Of a stretch of DNA of 13,528 bases, positions 7,087 to 13,528 are shown in pieces. The DNA is taken from the NCBI GenBank assembly GCA_002887195.1, contig PJAB01001580.1, positions 1 to 13,528 on the forward strand, written 5' to 3'. The notes beneath the pieces are model-generated. The model worked only from the letters and a program-made list of their open reading frames with translations. It did not search any database and was not told where the DNA came from. Positions within the stretch are counted from its first letter, which is position 1. The number at the start of each line of letters is the position of its first letter. Both the position numbers and the translations under genes were made by a program. Origin of the DNA: Chrysochromulina parva (Eukaryota > Haptophyta > Prymnesiales > Chrysochromulinaceae).

Positions 7087-7672
7087 GGTTGGCGCAGACT
7101 GACTTTCTTGGGGATAGAGAGAGCGTCGACGTCGAGGTTGGAAGGAGGGGGGTTGGAAGAAAAGTCACTGCCCAAGACGACGGAATAGTTTGAGGAAACC
7201 CCCGAAAAGTTTGGAGCACACAGTCCAAAGGGTTTTAGAAAGAGGTTGTGTCTCCACAAACATTTGATTACACCGCCTCACTGTGGGTGTATGAGTGTCC
7301 TCCGACGGACGTAGTAAGACGTAAATCGTAATTTCTCGTATCTCGACCGTACATGGTACATGGTTTTAACATGGTTGACCCGGGGCGCGGGGGGTGCCTA
7401 ATGACCCGGTTTTTTCCGGAGCGTCTGGAACAAGGTCTCTATTATAAGTATAATGTAAATATCGCGTCATAAGACCACAACTGAAATCTGAATCCAAGAA
7501 TGGACCGCGTTGGTATCCGTTACGTGTATCGTGTTCGCACGTGCGTGTTCGATTCAAGTGAGTAGGTTTGGAGGTGCAGGAGGCGGATCCCTCATGGCGT
7601 CGCCCTACGCGTACTTGTTCGTACGGCAATTGTCGTACGGTACACGCGGGAGGCCTATGTTGTATTCTAGAT
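7087..7672. other. Intergenic region: RPL37 promoter and 3' end of the IQ-motif gene
   Basis: This 586-bp stretch lies between two minus-strand genes. It is clearly less GC-rich than its surroundings, with an AT-rich core near 7438-7465 (tattataagtataatgtaaa). A short direct repeat tacatgg occurs twice in tandem around 7351-7364 and a related aacatgg follows. A palindrome at 7620-7639 is annotated separately. A TTCGATT near 7548 looks like a tRNA T-loop, but its flanks do not pair. No gene is seen. Confidence 0.5.
7620..7639. repeat. 20-bp near-perfect palindrome
   Basis: The sequence cgtacggcaattgtcgtacg is self-complementary at nine of ten pairs, and the remaining pair (7626/7633) would be a G-U wobble in RNA. 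Outer segments cgcgtac (7608-7614) and gtacacgcg (7640-7648) extend the symmetry imperfectly. It lies 33 bases past the stop codon of the 1073-residue gene, so it may fold in that mRNA's 3' end or serve as a protein-binding site. Confidence 0.6.
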
Positions 7673-10600
7673 CTAGTTGAGACTACGACTAAGGTTGCTT
7701 AGTGGAGTACGTGTACAAGCTGTTCGAGCTACGGGTGCAGCTACATCTACTGCAGCTGCCGGCCGCGGCGAGGACGGTGGCGGCTTCCATGTCGGCCTGC
7801 CGGCTACGACCAGTTCCTGCTGCCGGTGGTCCGTGTCCTTACAGTCGAATCCCGAGAGCGCTTCGTCCAGAAGCCACTGGATGCCCTTGCACACAGTTGA
7901 CAGGTCGCACGACGGGTCGACCATGGCTATCGCGGTCTCTTGCTCAGCAGCCTCCTCCTCCAACACGACGGCGGCAACGGTCGAGTATTTCTTGACGCGT
8001 GCGGGTACAGCGGGCGTGCAAAGCTTGGGGGGCGGAGGTGCGCGAGCGTTCGCAGCTCGCCCAGCGCTGGCCGCGAAGCTTCGCACGTAGGCACCGCAGC
8101 CCAGCACAGGCACCAGAGGTGCCCTGCGCTGGGGTGGCAGCCGTCGGATGCCACGAAACTTGAGGCCGAGGTGGGGCTGCGTGGAGGCCTTGGCCGTCTC
8201 CGCCGCCACACCATCTTCCTCCTGCTCCCCTCTCTCGAGTGTAAGTGTCTTCGTCCTCTCCGCCTCCACGCTCTCCACTTCCGCCCGCAGATTCGCTTCT
8301 GCTTTTCGTTCTATATCGGCGCTCTCCGCGGCTGCTCGCGCCGCCACCTCCGCCTCCGCCTCGGCCGTCGTCGTCTCCGCCTCCGCCTCCGACGTCGTCT
8401 CCGCCTCAGACGTAGCCGCCGCCGGTGCCGCCGGTGCCGCCGGTGCCGCCGGTGCCGCCGGTGCCGCCGGTGCCGCTGGTGCCGCTGGTGCCGCTATTGC
8501 CGCCGGTGCCGCTTCCACCTCATCGGATCTCGAGGCTGGCATGCCATGCCGCCAGTGCCACGCAAGTTGTATCAGCAGCGCCGCGTCGTCTTCGTGCTGC
8601 CAGCGCACCATGCGCTGCTCGAGAGCGCGCAGGCTCTTCTCATGCTTGCGCGCGATAACTTCTTCCCGCTTCGCCTCCTCGACGAGAAGGCGCTTCCGGA
8701 CCCCGGCCGCGCGCATCCACATGCGTCGGTCAGCTCGCCAGCGAGCAAGTGACGCCTTATCCAGCTTGACGTGCGCCGAGCGCATCGTTGAATCCATCCA
8801 AGCCACTGCTTGCCTCGCTGTCGCCGACTTGAGATGACTGTTCTTATCTGCCCTCGGGTTGACGAGCACCACGGAACGGATGTGCTCCTCGCTCAGTGCC
8901 TCCCGCTCAGGGATGCGCGACGGCGCCTCGCAGCACGCACGCTGGGCCAAAAGGATCGACACCATCGTCGAATCCTTGCTCTGGTTGAGCTGCGATTCCT
9001 TGCGCTCGAGTGCGGGTCGAAGGGCATTTGCAGTCGCCTCCTCGACCAGGTCGCGGACGCCCGGTGTCTGCACCCACATGCGACGGTGGAAAGCAAGGCT
9101 GGAGACGCAGTCGATTGCTGACGGCGGGCGTTGTGGTCTCGTCAGCAACGTGCTGCCTGTTGCCTGCTGGGCGGGGCGCGGGAAGGCCGGCACCGTTGCC
9201 AGAGCCTCTTCGGTCGGCGCGGACCTATCTGTCCTCGCCGAGTACGGCACCGCAGCCGGAGCCGCTTCGCTTGGCGCGGACCGATCTGACCTGGCTGAGT
9301 TTGGCCAAGACGGCCGGACCGGTCGCGTTGGCAGCCGTTGAGCCTGGGAAGGATACTGGGCAGAGGACGGCCTGACCGGTCGCGGTGGCGAAAGAGTCGC
9401 TGACGCGCACTTGGCGGAGGACGGCCGGGATAGTCGCGTCGGCTGCCAAGCATCGGCGGCCACGGGGCCTGTAGCGGACTGACACAGGACGGGAGCCGGA
9501 CGGACCGGTCGCGTCGGCTGCGAACCATCGGCTTTCATGGGGCCTGCGGCACCCGTGTGCGCTGGACGAGCCGCACGCGCGCTTGGCGGGGTCGTCGGCC
9601 GCTCTTCATCAGGAGCATCAAAGGCGCCCGCATGCAGCTGCGGCTGTCGAGCGCGCCGCGCGGACGCAGCACGCTCTTGCGCGGCGAAGGCACAGCGGTG
9701 CGCGCATTCTGCAATGGCCTGCTGCCTATTGGCCATCTCCGCGTCCGTCTCGAGGATGCGGGGGCGCCGCGTACGTGGCTGTGGAGGTGCGCGCCACTGC
9801 TCCCTCTGAAAGGCGGCCTCGCGCTGCAGCAGCCTCGTGCGCTGTGGGGCGAAGCGCAGGGCGAAGCTAAGGTTGCGCACTGTCGAGTCCGTCTGCGCGG
9901 TTCGTGCTAACGCCGACTCCGCCCAAAGCATCTGGTCGCGATTCCACTTGCGCTCGCGCACGAAGCGCTGAATCGTGGTAGCAGCCATAGCTTGCTGAGT
10001 CGTCACGGAGATCCGAATGGCACGATTGCTCCTCATGTGGGTCATGACATTCGAGAGCATTTTCTGCATTTGCGTCTGCCTTCGCTTGGCAGCTTGATGG
10101 GCAGCTTCCTTGGCGATCCGCGCAGCCTCCGCGGCGTGTCGATCCTGAGCATGCTGATGCCGATGGCGTACGGCGCGCTTCAAGCTTGCCCGCCACACCT
10201 CTGCTGCCTCGCCCGTCAGGGCAGAAAACGCCAACTCGAGCATCTCCCTGTAGCGCCTCAACAGCCTGAGACGGTTGCTCTGCCCAAAGGATAGTTCCAG
10301 TGGCGGCAGCAGCTTTCGAATGGCACGATCGGTGACACAGAAGTGCATCTCGATGCGCTCCATGTCGCGCCTAATCTCGTTTGCCGCCCGATGCGAGTCG
10401 GCAATACCCAAGATCCACATCTCCGATCGTAGCAGCGCCGTGCAAATCGCTGCATCACAGTGTGCGAGCTGCGGGCTGTGCCGCAGCTTCTCATAATCAT
10501 CATCGACGACCTCGAGTCCGGCGCGGACGCCGACGATCCCATCCGCCTTGAAAGTTCCACGTCCACCTGGCTTCTTAGACGGAGAACCTGGCCTTTTAGA

Positions 10601-10894
10601 CGGAGAACCAGATGACCAGCGCAGTCGCACCTTGACAAGAGCTGGCGCTTCCATCGCCGCGAGGTGCCCATTGAGGGTGGCCTCGGACCTTAGTAGGAGC
10701 GATCGGCTGATGCAGCCGCGGATGCACGCCTGCAGCCTGCAGATCAGCCGGATGGCCTCCGGTGACGAGCTTCGGCTCAACACCTTCGGTTGCCCCGGCA
10801 TGGCCCGCCTCGTCCGTCGGCCTGGCCCGATGATGCCTGTTGAACGCGCTGACGCTGCGCGCGTTTCGCGTAGCAGGCATACGAAATCGAGCAC
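7673..10894 (-). CDS. Large IQ-motif protein with repeat-rich middle; function unknown
   Basis: A single open frame of 1073 residues, unlikely by chance at this length. The start is ATG 10894; ATG 10801 (residue 32) is an alternative. Residues 54-67 (LQACIRGCISRSLL) fit the IQ consensus [IL]Q-x3-RG-x3-R exactly. ATTIQRFVRERK (306-316) and ALLIQLAWHWRHG (772-784) are weaker IQ-like motifs. IQ motifs bind calmodulin or EF-hand proteins. Other parts are SPSKxPG twice (97-110), an Ala/Arg/Gln-rich helical stretch (about 240-420), five RPxRP-type motifs (456-592), a 19-residue duplication SARxDRSAP...VP (533-569), a duplicated RRMW...GVR...LVEEA block (605-620 and 723-741), an (Ala-Ala-Pro)n run (797-826) and an acidic Glu/Ala helix (828-900). 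No catalytic domain or membrane segment is seen. A cytoskeletal or flagellar role is a guess. I cannot name the family. Confidence 0.65.
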   Translation of the reverse strand: MLDFVCLLRETRAASARSTGIIGPGRRTRRAMPGQPKVLSRSSSPEAIRLICRLQACIRGCISRSLLLRSEATLNGHLAAMEAPALVKVRLRWSSGSPSKRPGSPSKKPGGRGTFKADGIVGVRAGLEVVDDDYEKLRHSPQLAHCDAAICTALLRSEMWILGIADSHRAANEIRRDMERIEMHFCVTDRAIRKLLPPLELSFGQSNRLRLLRRYREMLELAFSALTGEAAEVWRASLKRAVRHRHQHAQDRHAAEAARIAKEAAHQAAKRRQTQMQKMLSNVMTHMRSNRAIRISVTTQQAMAATTIQRFVRERKWNRDQMLWAESALARTAQTDSTVRNLSFALRFAPQRTRLLQREAAFQREQWRAPPQPRTRRPRILETDAEMANRQQAIAECAHRCAFAAQERAASARRARQPQLHAGAFDAPDEERPTTPPSARAARPAHTGAAGPMKADGSQPTRPVRPAPVLCQSATGPVAADAWQPTRLSRPSSAKCASATLSPPRPVRPSSAQYPSQAQRLPTRPVRPSWPNSARSDRSAPSEAAPAAVPYSARTDRSAPTEEALATVPAFPRPAQQATGSTLLTRPQRPPSAIDCVSSLAFHRRMWVQTPGVRDLVEEATANALRPALERKESQLNQSKDSTMVSILLAQRACCEAPSRIPEREALSEEHIRSVVLVNPRADKNSHLKSATARQAVAWMDSTMRSAHVKLDKASLARWRADRRMWMRAAGVRKRLLVEEAKREEVIARKHEKSLRALEQRMVRWQHEDDAALLIQLAWHWRHGMPASRSDEVEAAPAAIAAPAAPAAPAAPAAPAAPAAPAAPAAATSEAETTSEAEAETTTAEAEAEVAARAAAESADIERKAEANLRAEVESVEAERTKTLTLERGEQEEDGVAAETAKASTQPHLGLKFRGIRRLPPQRRAPLVPVLGCGAYVRSFAASAGRAANARAPPPPKLCTPAVPARVKKYSTVAAVVLEEEAAEQETAIAMVDPSCDLSTVCKGIQWLLDEALSGFDCKDTDHRQQELVVAGRPTWKPPPSSPRPAAAVDVAAPVARTACTRTPLSNLSRSLN
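8418..8507. repeat. 9-bp coding minisatellite, 10 units
   Basis: Ten consecutive units of gccgccggt or close variants (gccgctggt twice, gccgctatt once) lie inside the IQ-motif gene and encode its (Ala-Ala-Pro)n run on the minus strand. Variants cluster at one end, as is usual when the homogeneous side of an array expands. The unit is a multiple of three, so copy-number change would keep the frame. Confidence 0.92.
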
Positions 10895-11107
10895 GAATGG
10901 CGCACGTCGAGGCGCACGGGGGATTGTCCGAGCGACGAGGAGCGCTTCGTTACGTCGATTATGATCGATTTTATCCGAGTTTGGTTGTCGAAATCGAAAT
11001 CCGCAACGAATTCTCGATCTTGCAAATCCTCGTCGAAGTCGAAGTCTTCTCTGCTCTTCGAGAAGACTGTCCTCTCCAAGGCTAGGGGCCCGTCCGAGGA
11101 GACCATC
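10895..11107. promoter_or_regulatory. Shared upstream region of divergent IQ-motif and unknown plastid-type genes
   Basis: The 213 bp between the two start codons contains a lower-GC segment (about 10955-11070) with tandem hexamers tcgaaa, tcgaaa and tcgaag, tcgaag. The plus-strand frame is open back to an ATG at 10961, reading Ser/Lys repeats, but that would bury the signal peptide at residue 50, so I treat it as leader sequence. Promoter assignment is by position. Confidence 0.35.
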
Positions 11108-11890
11108 ATGCTGGCGTGCGTGCTGAGCTTAGCTCTGCTGGCATTCCACATGCCCTCCATTCGGGTCACGGAGCCCGCCTCCTCTTCGCGGATAAGCGGC
11201 GTCTCTGCATCCGCGCTCACCGAAACACCAGTGCTGCAGCATCAACCACCCTCTTCGCCTCCACCCGTGGCGAACGGTGGTGGAGGAGGCGGCGACGACG
11301 ACTCGAGCGCCGAATTCCTGCGGTTGCTCAGCCCGGTGGAGCAGTGCCAGGTGCTCAGCGAATGGCTGCAGCGATCGCGCATCTACAAGCTCACCGACAA
11401 TGCTGAGCTCGCAGCCCAGCACCAAACTGCGATTGCGGATCTTGAGGCGCTGCAACGCTTCGTACGCTGCCGATCGGCGCGTCGTCGAACGCGGGCCGTT
11501 GTGCGCTTGGCCCGTATCCTCTGCCACCTCACCCGCTCCCTGCTGCATGGCCCCCTCGCCTCTGCGCAGGACACGACGGACAGCGGCCCAAATGGCCGAC
11601 GGATGCTGCTCGGCCTCTTCGACAGGGAGCAACTCTGGGCGCTGGCGGCGGCGGAGGTGAGCCGCACAAATGGGCTGGTCGTGTCCAGCCTGTGCGTCTA
11701 CCCGGCCGAGGTCAACGACGCGAGCTCGACTGCCTCACTGCGCCTGGTCCATGCCCTGCACCTGCTCGCCGATGCCATCGAGACGCCAATCAACCTCAAG
11801 GACAGCTGCCGCTTCGACAGCGAGCTGGCGGAGCTGCTGCCCGAGTGGAAAAGCAGCAGGGGCGGCGAACTGGGGGGCTTCGACGAGTGA
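11108..11890 (+). CDS. Unrecognised 260-residue protein with plastid-type signal peptide
   Basis: I do not recognise the family. The start at 11108 is chosen because it opens a hydrophobic signal peptide, MLACVLSLALLAFHMPS, with Phe13 after a small-residue stretch, as in bipartite plastid presequences. An in-frame ATG at 10961 would add 49 Ser/Lys-rich residues. A Ser/Pro and Gly-rich spacer follows (41-66). Residues about 67-250 look globular and mostly helical: SPVEQCQVLSEWLQ (75-88), a basic patch CRSARRRTRAVVRLAR (121-136), FDREQLWALAAAEVSR (171-186) and LRLVHALHLLADAIETP (211-227). No membrane helix follows the presequence, and no metal or nucleotide motif is seen, so a soluble stromal protein is likely. 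The tail is Gly/Glu-rich. No introns are needed. Confidence 0.6.
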   Translation: MLACVLSLALLAFHMPSIRVTEPASSSRISGVSASALTETPVLQHQPPSSPPPVANGGGGGGDDDSSAEFLRLLSPVEQCQVLSEWLQRSRIYKLTDNAELAAQHQTAIADLEALQRFVRCRSARRRTRAVVRLARILCHLTRSLLHGPLASAQDTTDSGPNGRRMLLGLFDREQLWALAAAEVSRTNGLVVSSLCVYPAEVNDASSTASLRLVHALHLLADAIETPINLKDSCRFDSELAELLPEWKSSRGGELGGFDE

Positions 11891-12337
11891 GCCGCGCACG
11901 GAGCGGCTGAGCGCGATGTACGGTTGTGACGGCACCCGCACAAGCGCGTCCCTGAAGGTGAGACTGAGAGCGACCTCGGGAGTGGAGGCGATGTAAGCTG
12001 TGTAACGCATCAGATAGCCCATTTACGCAAATGGACCCAGTTGGCATGGGTATTTGTTGGTATCGTTTCGTTTTATGATTGATGGTTGTTTTAGAGAACG
12101 CCAAGGTGTTTTAAGGACGAGCGTCTAAGGTGTGAGCGGAGTTCTGTGTATTCGAGCTCGTTCCATGGCGAGCTACGTAAACGTATAAGTCGACCGTGCG
12201 GGAGGGTCACCGCCGGCGCCGCCCCGCTATTCGTCTCGTGTGGCACGTAGTACGGCCGACTGGCGCCCTCAGATGCGGGGGCGCTCAATGGAGCTTGAGC
12301 GCGGCCCCTCGCCATCCATATGCAGTAGGGGCACCTC
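11891..12337. other. Intergenic region between convergent unknown and repeat-protein genes
   Basis: This 447-bp stretch holds two 3' ends. Two TGTAA pentamers at 11992 and 12001, about 100 bases past the plus-strand stop, match the poly(A) signal of green algae. The same pentamer was not seen after the other genes here, so its role is doubtful. A small hairpin ccattt-acgc-aaatgg lies at 12019-12034. An AT-rich patch spans about 12045-12095. No further gene is supported. Confidence 0.45.
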
Positions 12338-13528
12338 TTATGGGAAGCGAAGGGCAACTAGTCGTGAGCGCATGCGGACGAGCTTCCGAGCGAGCCAGCT
12401 GCGTCGCATCCACTTGCCCAGGCACGCCTGCCGGCGCTGGCAGGGTGTGGCAGGCTCGCGTGTGGAAGAAGTCAAGAGCTCGACCTGCGAGCTCAAGCAG
12501 GTCAGACGATCGGAGAGCTCGAGGACCTGCAGTCGAAGCCGCAAGTTCTCTTGCGCCACCTCCTCGTCCACGCTGTCGGCGCTCGCATGGCCCAGAGAGA
12601 GCCCCCCCAGCGACAGCCCCCCGAGCGACATCGCACCAAGGGACATCTTGCGGGCAGTGCGGCTGCGCGGCGTTGGGCGAGGGGCTGTGTTGGGGGCCGT
12701 GTTGGGGGCCGTGTTGGGCGAGCGTAGCGATGGCCATCCAAAGAGTCTCCGGGGGGATGTGCCGTTGGGGGAGGTGCGATTCGAGAGCCAACCGGCCGGA
12801 GGAACGCTCGCACACAGCCGCTCGGGCGAGGGCGACGAATCCTTAAGTGACGAATCCTTGGGTGACGAATCCTTGGGTGACGAATCCTTGGGTGACGAAT
12901 CCTTGGGCGACGAATCCTTGGGCGACGAATCCTTGGGCGGCGGCGGCGGCGGCGGCGATGGCAGCTGCGAGGTTGCATAGATGCCCGCGAAGCCATCTGT
13001 GAATGCCGACATCATGTGAATGCCCGCGAAGCCATCTGGCGGAGGCGGAGGAGGCTCCTCGGCAGAGGAGACATCGTCGTCCCTTTCCGCGCTCACAGTG
13101 GTTCCGAGAGTTTCAACGACGTCGGCGTTTACGTTCGCAGGGCGGTCGGCATTCACAGGGTCGTCGGCATTCACAGGGTAGTCGGCATTCACAGGGTAGT
13201 CGGCATTCACAGGGTCGTCGCCATCTTCGGCCGCCGCCTCAGCATCCTCGTCGGCATTGCTGTGCCGCCTGTGCATCGCAGCCGACGGCAGCGAGCGAGC
13301 TCGACGGCTCCCTTGATGAGGGATGTCATGAGACAGAGCTCGACGGCTCCCTTGATGAGGGATGTCATCAGACAGAGCTCGACGGCTCCCTTGATGAGGG
13401 ATGTCATGAGACAGAGCTCGACGGCTCCCTTGATGAGGGATGTCATCAGACAGAGCTCGACGGCTCCCTTGATGAGGGATGTCATCAGACAGAGCTCGAC
13501 GGCTCCCTTGATGAGGGATGTCATCAGA
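12338..13528 (-). CDS. Repeat-built, low-complexity protein with coiled coil (5' end off window)
   Basis: The frame is open from TAA at 12340-12338 to the right edge, 396 residues. The first ATG inside the window is at 13276 (312 residues), but the frame continues through the 39-bp array as LS[HD]DIPHQGSRRA repeats, so the true start may lie outside. From that ATG come PVNAD[YD] hexapeptides (four in tandem), DGFAGI twice, a seven-proline run then KDSSP seven times, NTAP three times, and MSLGA/MSLGG/LSLGG/LSLG. A heptad segment DEEVAQENLRLRLQVLELSDRL follows, then a strongly basic C-terminus (KWMRRSWLARKLVRMRSR). The coiled coil suggests dimerisation. No basic DNA-binding region precedes it, so a bZIP is unlikely. 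Every repeat unit is a multiple of three, which argues for translation. The family is not recognised. Confidence 0.55.
   Translation of the reverse strand, partial: SDDIPHQGSRRALSDDIPHQGSRRALSDDIPHQGSRRALSHDIPHQGSRRALSDDIPHQGSRRALSHDIPHQGSRRARSLPSAAMHRRHSNADEDAEAAAEDGDDPVNADYPVNADYPVNADDPVNADRPANVNADVVETLGTTVSAERDDDVSSAEEPPPPPPDGFAGIHMMSAFTDGFAGIYATSQLPSPPPPPPPKDSSPKDSSPKDSSPKDSSPKDSSPKDSSLKDSSPSPERLCASVPPAGWLSNRTSPNGTSPRRLFGWPSLRSPNTAPNTAPNTAPRPTPRSRTARKMSLGAMSLGGLSLGGLSLGHASADSVDEEVAQENLRLRLQVLELSDRLTCLSSQVELLTSSTREPATPCQRRQACLGKWMRRSWLARKLVRMRSRLVALRFP
12681..12716. repeat. 12-bp coding tandem repeat, 3 units
   Basis: Units ggggctgtgttg, ggggccgtgttg and ggggccgtgttg encode NTAP repeats on the minus strand. 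The first plus-strand unit differs by one synonymous base. It lies inside the right-end repeat protein. Confidence 0.85.
12834..12938. repeat. 15-bp coding tandem repeat, 7 units
   Basis: Seven units of gacgaatccttgggY encode KDSSP on the minus strand. The first plus-strand unit is ccttaagt-variant, changing one Pro to Leu. Units two to four end in t and five to seven end in c, showing block-wise copying. The array is followed at once by a ggc run encoding polyproline. Confidence 0.93.
12981..13038. repeat. Direct repeat of 19 bp at 39-bp spacing
   Basis: The sequence atgcccgcgaagccatctg occurs at 12981-12999 and 13020-13038. On the minus strand it encodes DGFAGI, followed by Tyr or His. The spacing keeps the reading frame. 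Confidence 0.85.
13146..13217. repeat. 18-bp coding tandem repeat, 4 units
   Basis: Four units of tcggcattcacagggtMg encode PVNAD followed by Asp or Tyr on the minus strand. A degenerate further copy upstream (cggcgtttacgttcgcaggg) encodes PANVNAD. It lies inside the right-end repeat protein. Confidence 0.88.
13297..13528. repeat. 39-bp minisatellite running off the right edge (about 5.9 units)
   Basis: Units start at 13297, 13336, 13375, 13414, 13453 and 13492 (gagctcgacggctccc...), exactly 39 bp apart, and the last is cut by the window edge. Units differ only at one base (gtcatg or gtcatc). On the minus strand two frames are open through the array. One, in phase with the gene at 12338, reads LS[HD]DIPHQGSRRA. 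The other reads MTSLIKGAVELCL, in which the variable base is synonymous. Confidence 0.95.

Noticed and set aside
7540..7562. Possible tRNA T-arm (gttcgattc)
   Set aside because: The five-base flanks do not pair and no matching anticodon or acceptor stem was found.
7940..8837. Plus-strand frames (270 and 229 residues) opposite the IQ gene
   Set aside because: They read through the 9-bp array and Ala/Glu-rich codons as Arg/Cys or Ala/Ser runs. The minus frame is far longer and has IQ motifs.
10777..11220. 147-residue minus frame with DFDFD repeats
   Set aside because: It overlaps the 5' ends of both divergent genes and has no signal or family match. Probably produced by the hexamer repeats.
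11992..12005. TGTAA pentamers as poly(A) signal
   Set aside because: They match the green-algal signal, but I did not see it after the psbW-like, LHC or RPL37 genes, so it may be chance.
12550..12610. bZIP transcription factor from the leucine-rich heptads
   Set aside because: The region before the heptads is MSLGG repeats, not the required basic segment. The basic stretch lies after the coil instead.
12196..12980. Plus-strand frames, one with DESLG repeats
   Set aside because: DESLG is the other-strand reading of the KDSSP array. The minus frame links all arrays with a coiled coil, though the plus reading cannot be fully excluded without RNA data.

Overview
The window looks like nuclear DNA of a GC-rich eukaryotic alga with a secondary, red-type plastid. 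A haptophyte fits best, but a pelagophyte or another chromist is possible. Reasons: spliceosomal introns (four supported by reading frame and protein family, all GTG[C/A]G...GCAG), a cytosolic ribosomal protein eL37, a three-helix light-harvesting protein, a PsbW-like photosystem II subunit, and several N-termini made of a signal peptide followed by a phenylalanine-containing ASAFAP-like motif (TALAFAP, STGFAAP, SAECFQMP, LLAFHMP). That motif marks bipartite plastid presequences. I see no bacterial operon, mobile element, CRISPR array, tRNA or rRNA.

Layout, left to right. Positions 1-65 are a 10-bp tandem array running into the 3' end of an aldehyde dehydrogenase gene (+, to 228). Next come a two-exon psbW-like gene (-, 621-1351) and a plastid-targeted protein with a C-terminal rhodanese domain (-, 1584-2744). 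Divergent from the latter is a DUF1995/LPA3-like protein (+, about 2923-4818), followed by a three-exon light-harvesting gene (+, 5118-6022). Convergent to that is RPL37 (-, 6517-7086, two exons). A long intronless reading frame for a 1073-residue IQ-motif protein follows (-, 7673-10894). Divergent from it is an unrecognised protein with a plastid-type presequence (+, 11108-11890). The right end is a repeat-built coiled-coil protein (-, 12338 to the edge), whose 39-bp array runs off the window.

Four or five of the nine genes appear to be plastid-targeted, and three (PsbW, the LHC protein, the DUF1995 protein) point to photosystem II assembly or light capture. The rest are housekeeping (eL37), cytoskeletal or calmodulin-related by motif (IQ protein), or unknown. 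There is no operon logic. Two gene pairs are divergent with short shared upstream regions (rhodanese/DUF1995 and IQ protein/unknown) and could share bidirectional promoters.

Both window edges lie inside tandem arrays, as expected of a contig broken at repeats. The most distinctive features are the intron-like 10-bp array at the left, and on the right a protein assembled from frame-preserving minisatellites (units of 12, 15, 18 and 39 bp). I did not find a convincing new multi-gene system. The unexplained genes with the best claim to novelty are the IQ-motif protein, the 260-residue plastid-type protein and the right-end repeat protein.
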